A DNA stretch of 5,774 nucleotides from Halovivax sp. (GTDB taxonomy: Archaea; Halobacteriota; Halobacteria; Halobacteriales; Natrialbaceae), in the NCBI GenBank assembly GCA_007135505.1, contig SLIS01000431.1, forward strand, positions 1 to 5,774, written 5' to 3'. Under the pieces are notes generated by a model. That model was given only the letters and a program-made list of their open reading frames with translations, searched no databases and was not told the origin of the DNA. Below, in pieces: positions 5,271 through 5,774 of the stretch. Numbering within the stretch: position 1 is the first letter of the stretch; each line of letters starts with the position of its first letter. The translations under genes and the position numbers were made by a program.

Positions 5271-5343
5271 AGACCACCGTTCCAGACGACTGAGAACGTA
5301 CTGGCGGCGAGGTACACGGGTGATGCCGAGTGACGTCGGGGAA

Positions 5344-5375
5344 ACACTATCGTCCCCGGGTGGAATAGCCGACCC
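5344..5375 (+). promoter_or_regulatory. Weak TATA-like promoter of the dehydrogenase gene
   Basis: ACACTATC at 5344-5351 is a poor TATA-like match centred about 28 bases before the ATG at 5376, again consistent with a leaderless message. No Shine-Dalgarno motif is present. The spacer 5238-5375 also carries the divergent UspA promoter and otherwise shows no gene. Confidence 0.35.
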
Positions 5376-5774
5376 ATGAGAGCCTGTGTCCTCGACGAGT
5401 GGGACGGTTCGCTGACGGTCGAAACGGTGCCCGATCCCGAACCGGGACCGTCCGAGGTCCGGGTCGACGTCCGGGCCTGCGGCGTCACGCGGACGATCGA
5501 GAACGCGATCCGGGGCGGCCTCGCCGACGATCCCGCGTTCACGCCGCGTATCCCAGGTCACGAGTTCGCCGGCGTGGTCGACGCGGTGGGCGAGGCGGTC
5601 GACGACGTAGCCGTCGGCGACCGCGTCGTCGCGTACTTCTACCTGAACTGTGGCTCGTGTGCCGCCTGCCGGCGCGGCGACACCAACCAGTGTCACGACT
5701 TCGGCGGGTGGTACGGCGTCCACTGTGACGGGGCCTACGCGGAGAGCGCAGTCGTCCCCGCGGCGAACGTCCTC
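5376..5774 (+). CDS. MDR/zinc-type alcohol dehydrogenase, N-terminal 133 residues (runs off the window)
   Basis: The frame is open from ATG 5376 to the last base, giving the GroES-like catalytic domain of a medium-chain dehydrogenase; the NAD(P)-binding domain lies outside. Family marks are MRACVLDEW at the start, PDPEPGPSEVRVDVRACGV (19-37), IPGHEFAGVVDAVGEAV (59-75), VGDRVVAYFYL (80-90) and a complete structural-zinc set, Cys92-x2-Cys95-x2-Cys98-x7-Cys106. His62 and Glu63 of the GHE motif are present. The catalytic-zinc Cys expected in the pattern CGVCxxD is replaced by Thr38 (CGVTRTIEN), so catalytic-zinc binding may be changed or lost. I have a memory of an MDR subgroup with a similarly altered site and a similar YFYL-x-CG-x-C segment, which would make this a lineage trait rather than damage. 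The substrate is unknown. Cofactor choice cannot be judged without the missing half. Confidence 0.88.
   Translation, partial: MRACVLDEWDGSLTVETVPDPEPGPSEVRVDVRACGVTRTIENAIRGGLADDPAFTPRIPGHEFAGVVDAVGEAVDDVAVGDRVVAYFYLNCGSCAACRRGDTNQCHDFGGWYGVHCDGAYAESAVVPAANVL

Noticed and set aside
5238..5723. N-terminal extension of the UspA frame to 5723
   Set aside because: The extension crosses the UspA promoter and runs antisense to the dehydrogenase gene; the Usp domain begins at the ATG at 5237.

Overview
The window looks like chromosomal DNA of a haloarchaeon. It is GC-rich, its proteins are strongly acidic, their codons mostly end in G or C, and several start codons sit about 27-30 bases downstream of a TATA-like box, which suggests leaderless or nearly leaderless mRNAs. 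This is inferred from composition and gene content; I cannot name a genus or species.

Bases 1-2215 hold parts of a molybdenum hydroxylase system of the CO dehydrogenase / xanthine oxidase type. The 3' end of the large molybdopterin-binding subunit (CoxL-like) lies on the plus strand. Converging on it from the minus strand is a two-gene unit: the FAD-binding medium subunit (CoxM-like) followed after 6 bp by a CoxG-like SRPBCC protein. No [2Fe-2S] small subunit (CoxS) lies inside the window. The part of CoxL that would separate true CO dehydrogenase from other hydroxylases lies before base 1, so the substrate cannot be named. The 283 bp between the convergent genes hold no gene, only degenerate GAGCARCG-type repeats.

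Bases 2216-3296 hold a gene-free divergent spacer and then a metal-dependent hydrolase of the cyclase / kynurenine-formamidase family with a clear TATA box. Its position beside the hydroxylase genes suggests a shared catabolic pathway, but this is only context.

Bases 3297-3853 are a 557-bp gene-free region with the most unusual structure in the window. A 36-bp promoter-like element occurs twice in direct orientation (34/36 identical, 321 bp apart), and three tandem 17-bp units lie between the copies. Downstream is a gene I recognise as the haloarchaeal protein annotated as RNA polymerase subunit epsilon.

Bases 4613-5774 hold another low-complexity GAGCGA-rich spacer, a minus-strand UspA-type universal stress protein whose 3' end carries a 20-bp tandem duplication, and, divergent from it, the first 133 codons of an MDR/zinc-type alcohol dehydrogenase that runs off the window. 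That protein keeps the structural-zinc cysteines and the GHE motif but has Thr where the catalytic-zinc Cys normally sits. I found no RNA genes, CRISPR arrays or insertion sequences. I see no clear new defence or mobile system; the duplicated promoter element is the best candidate for something undescribed.
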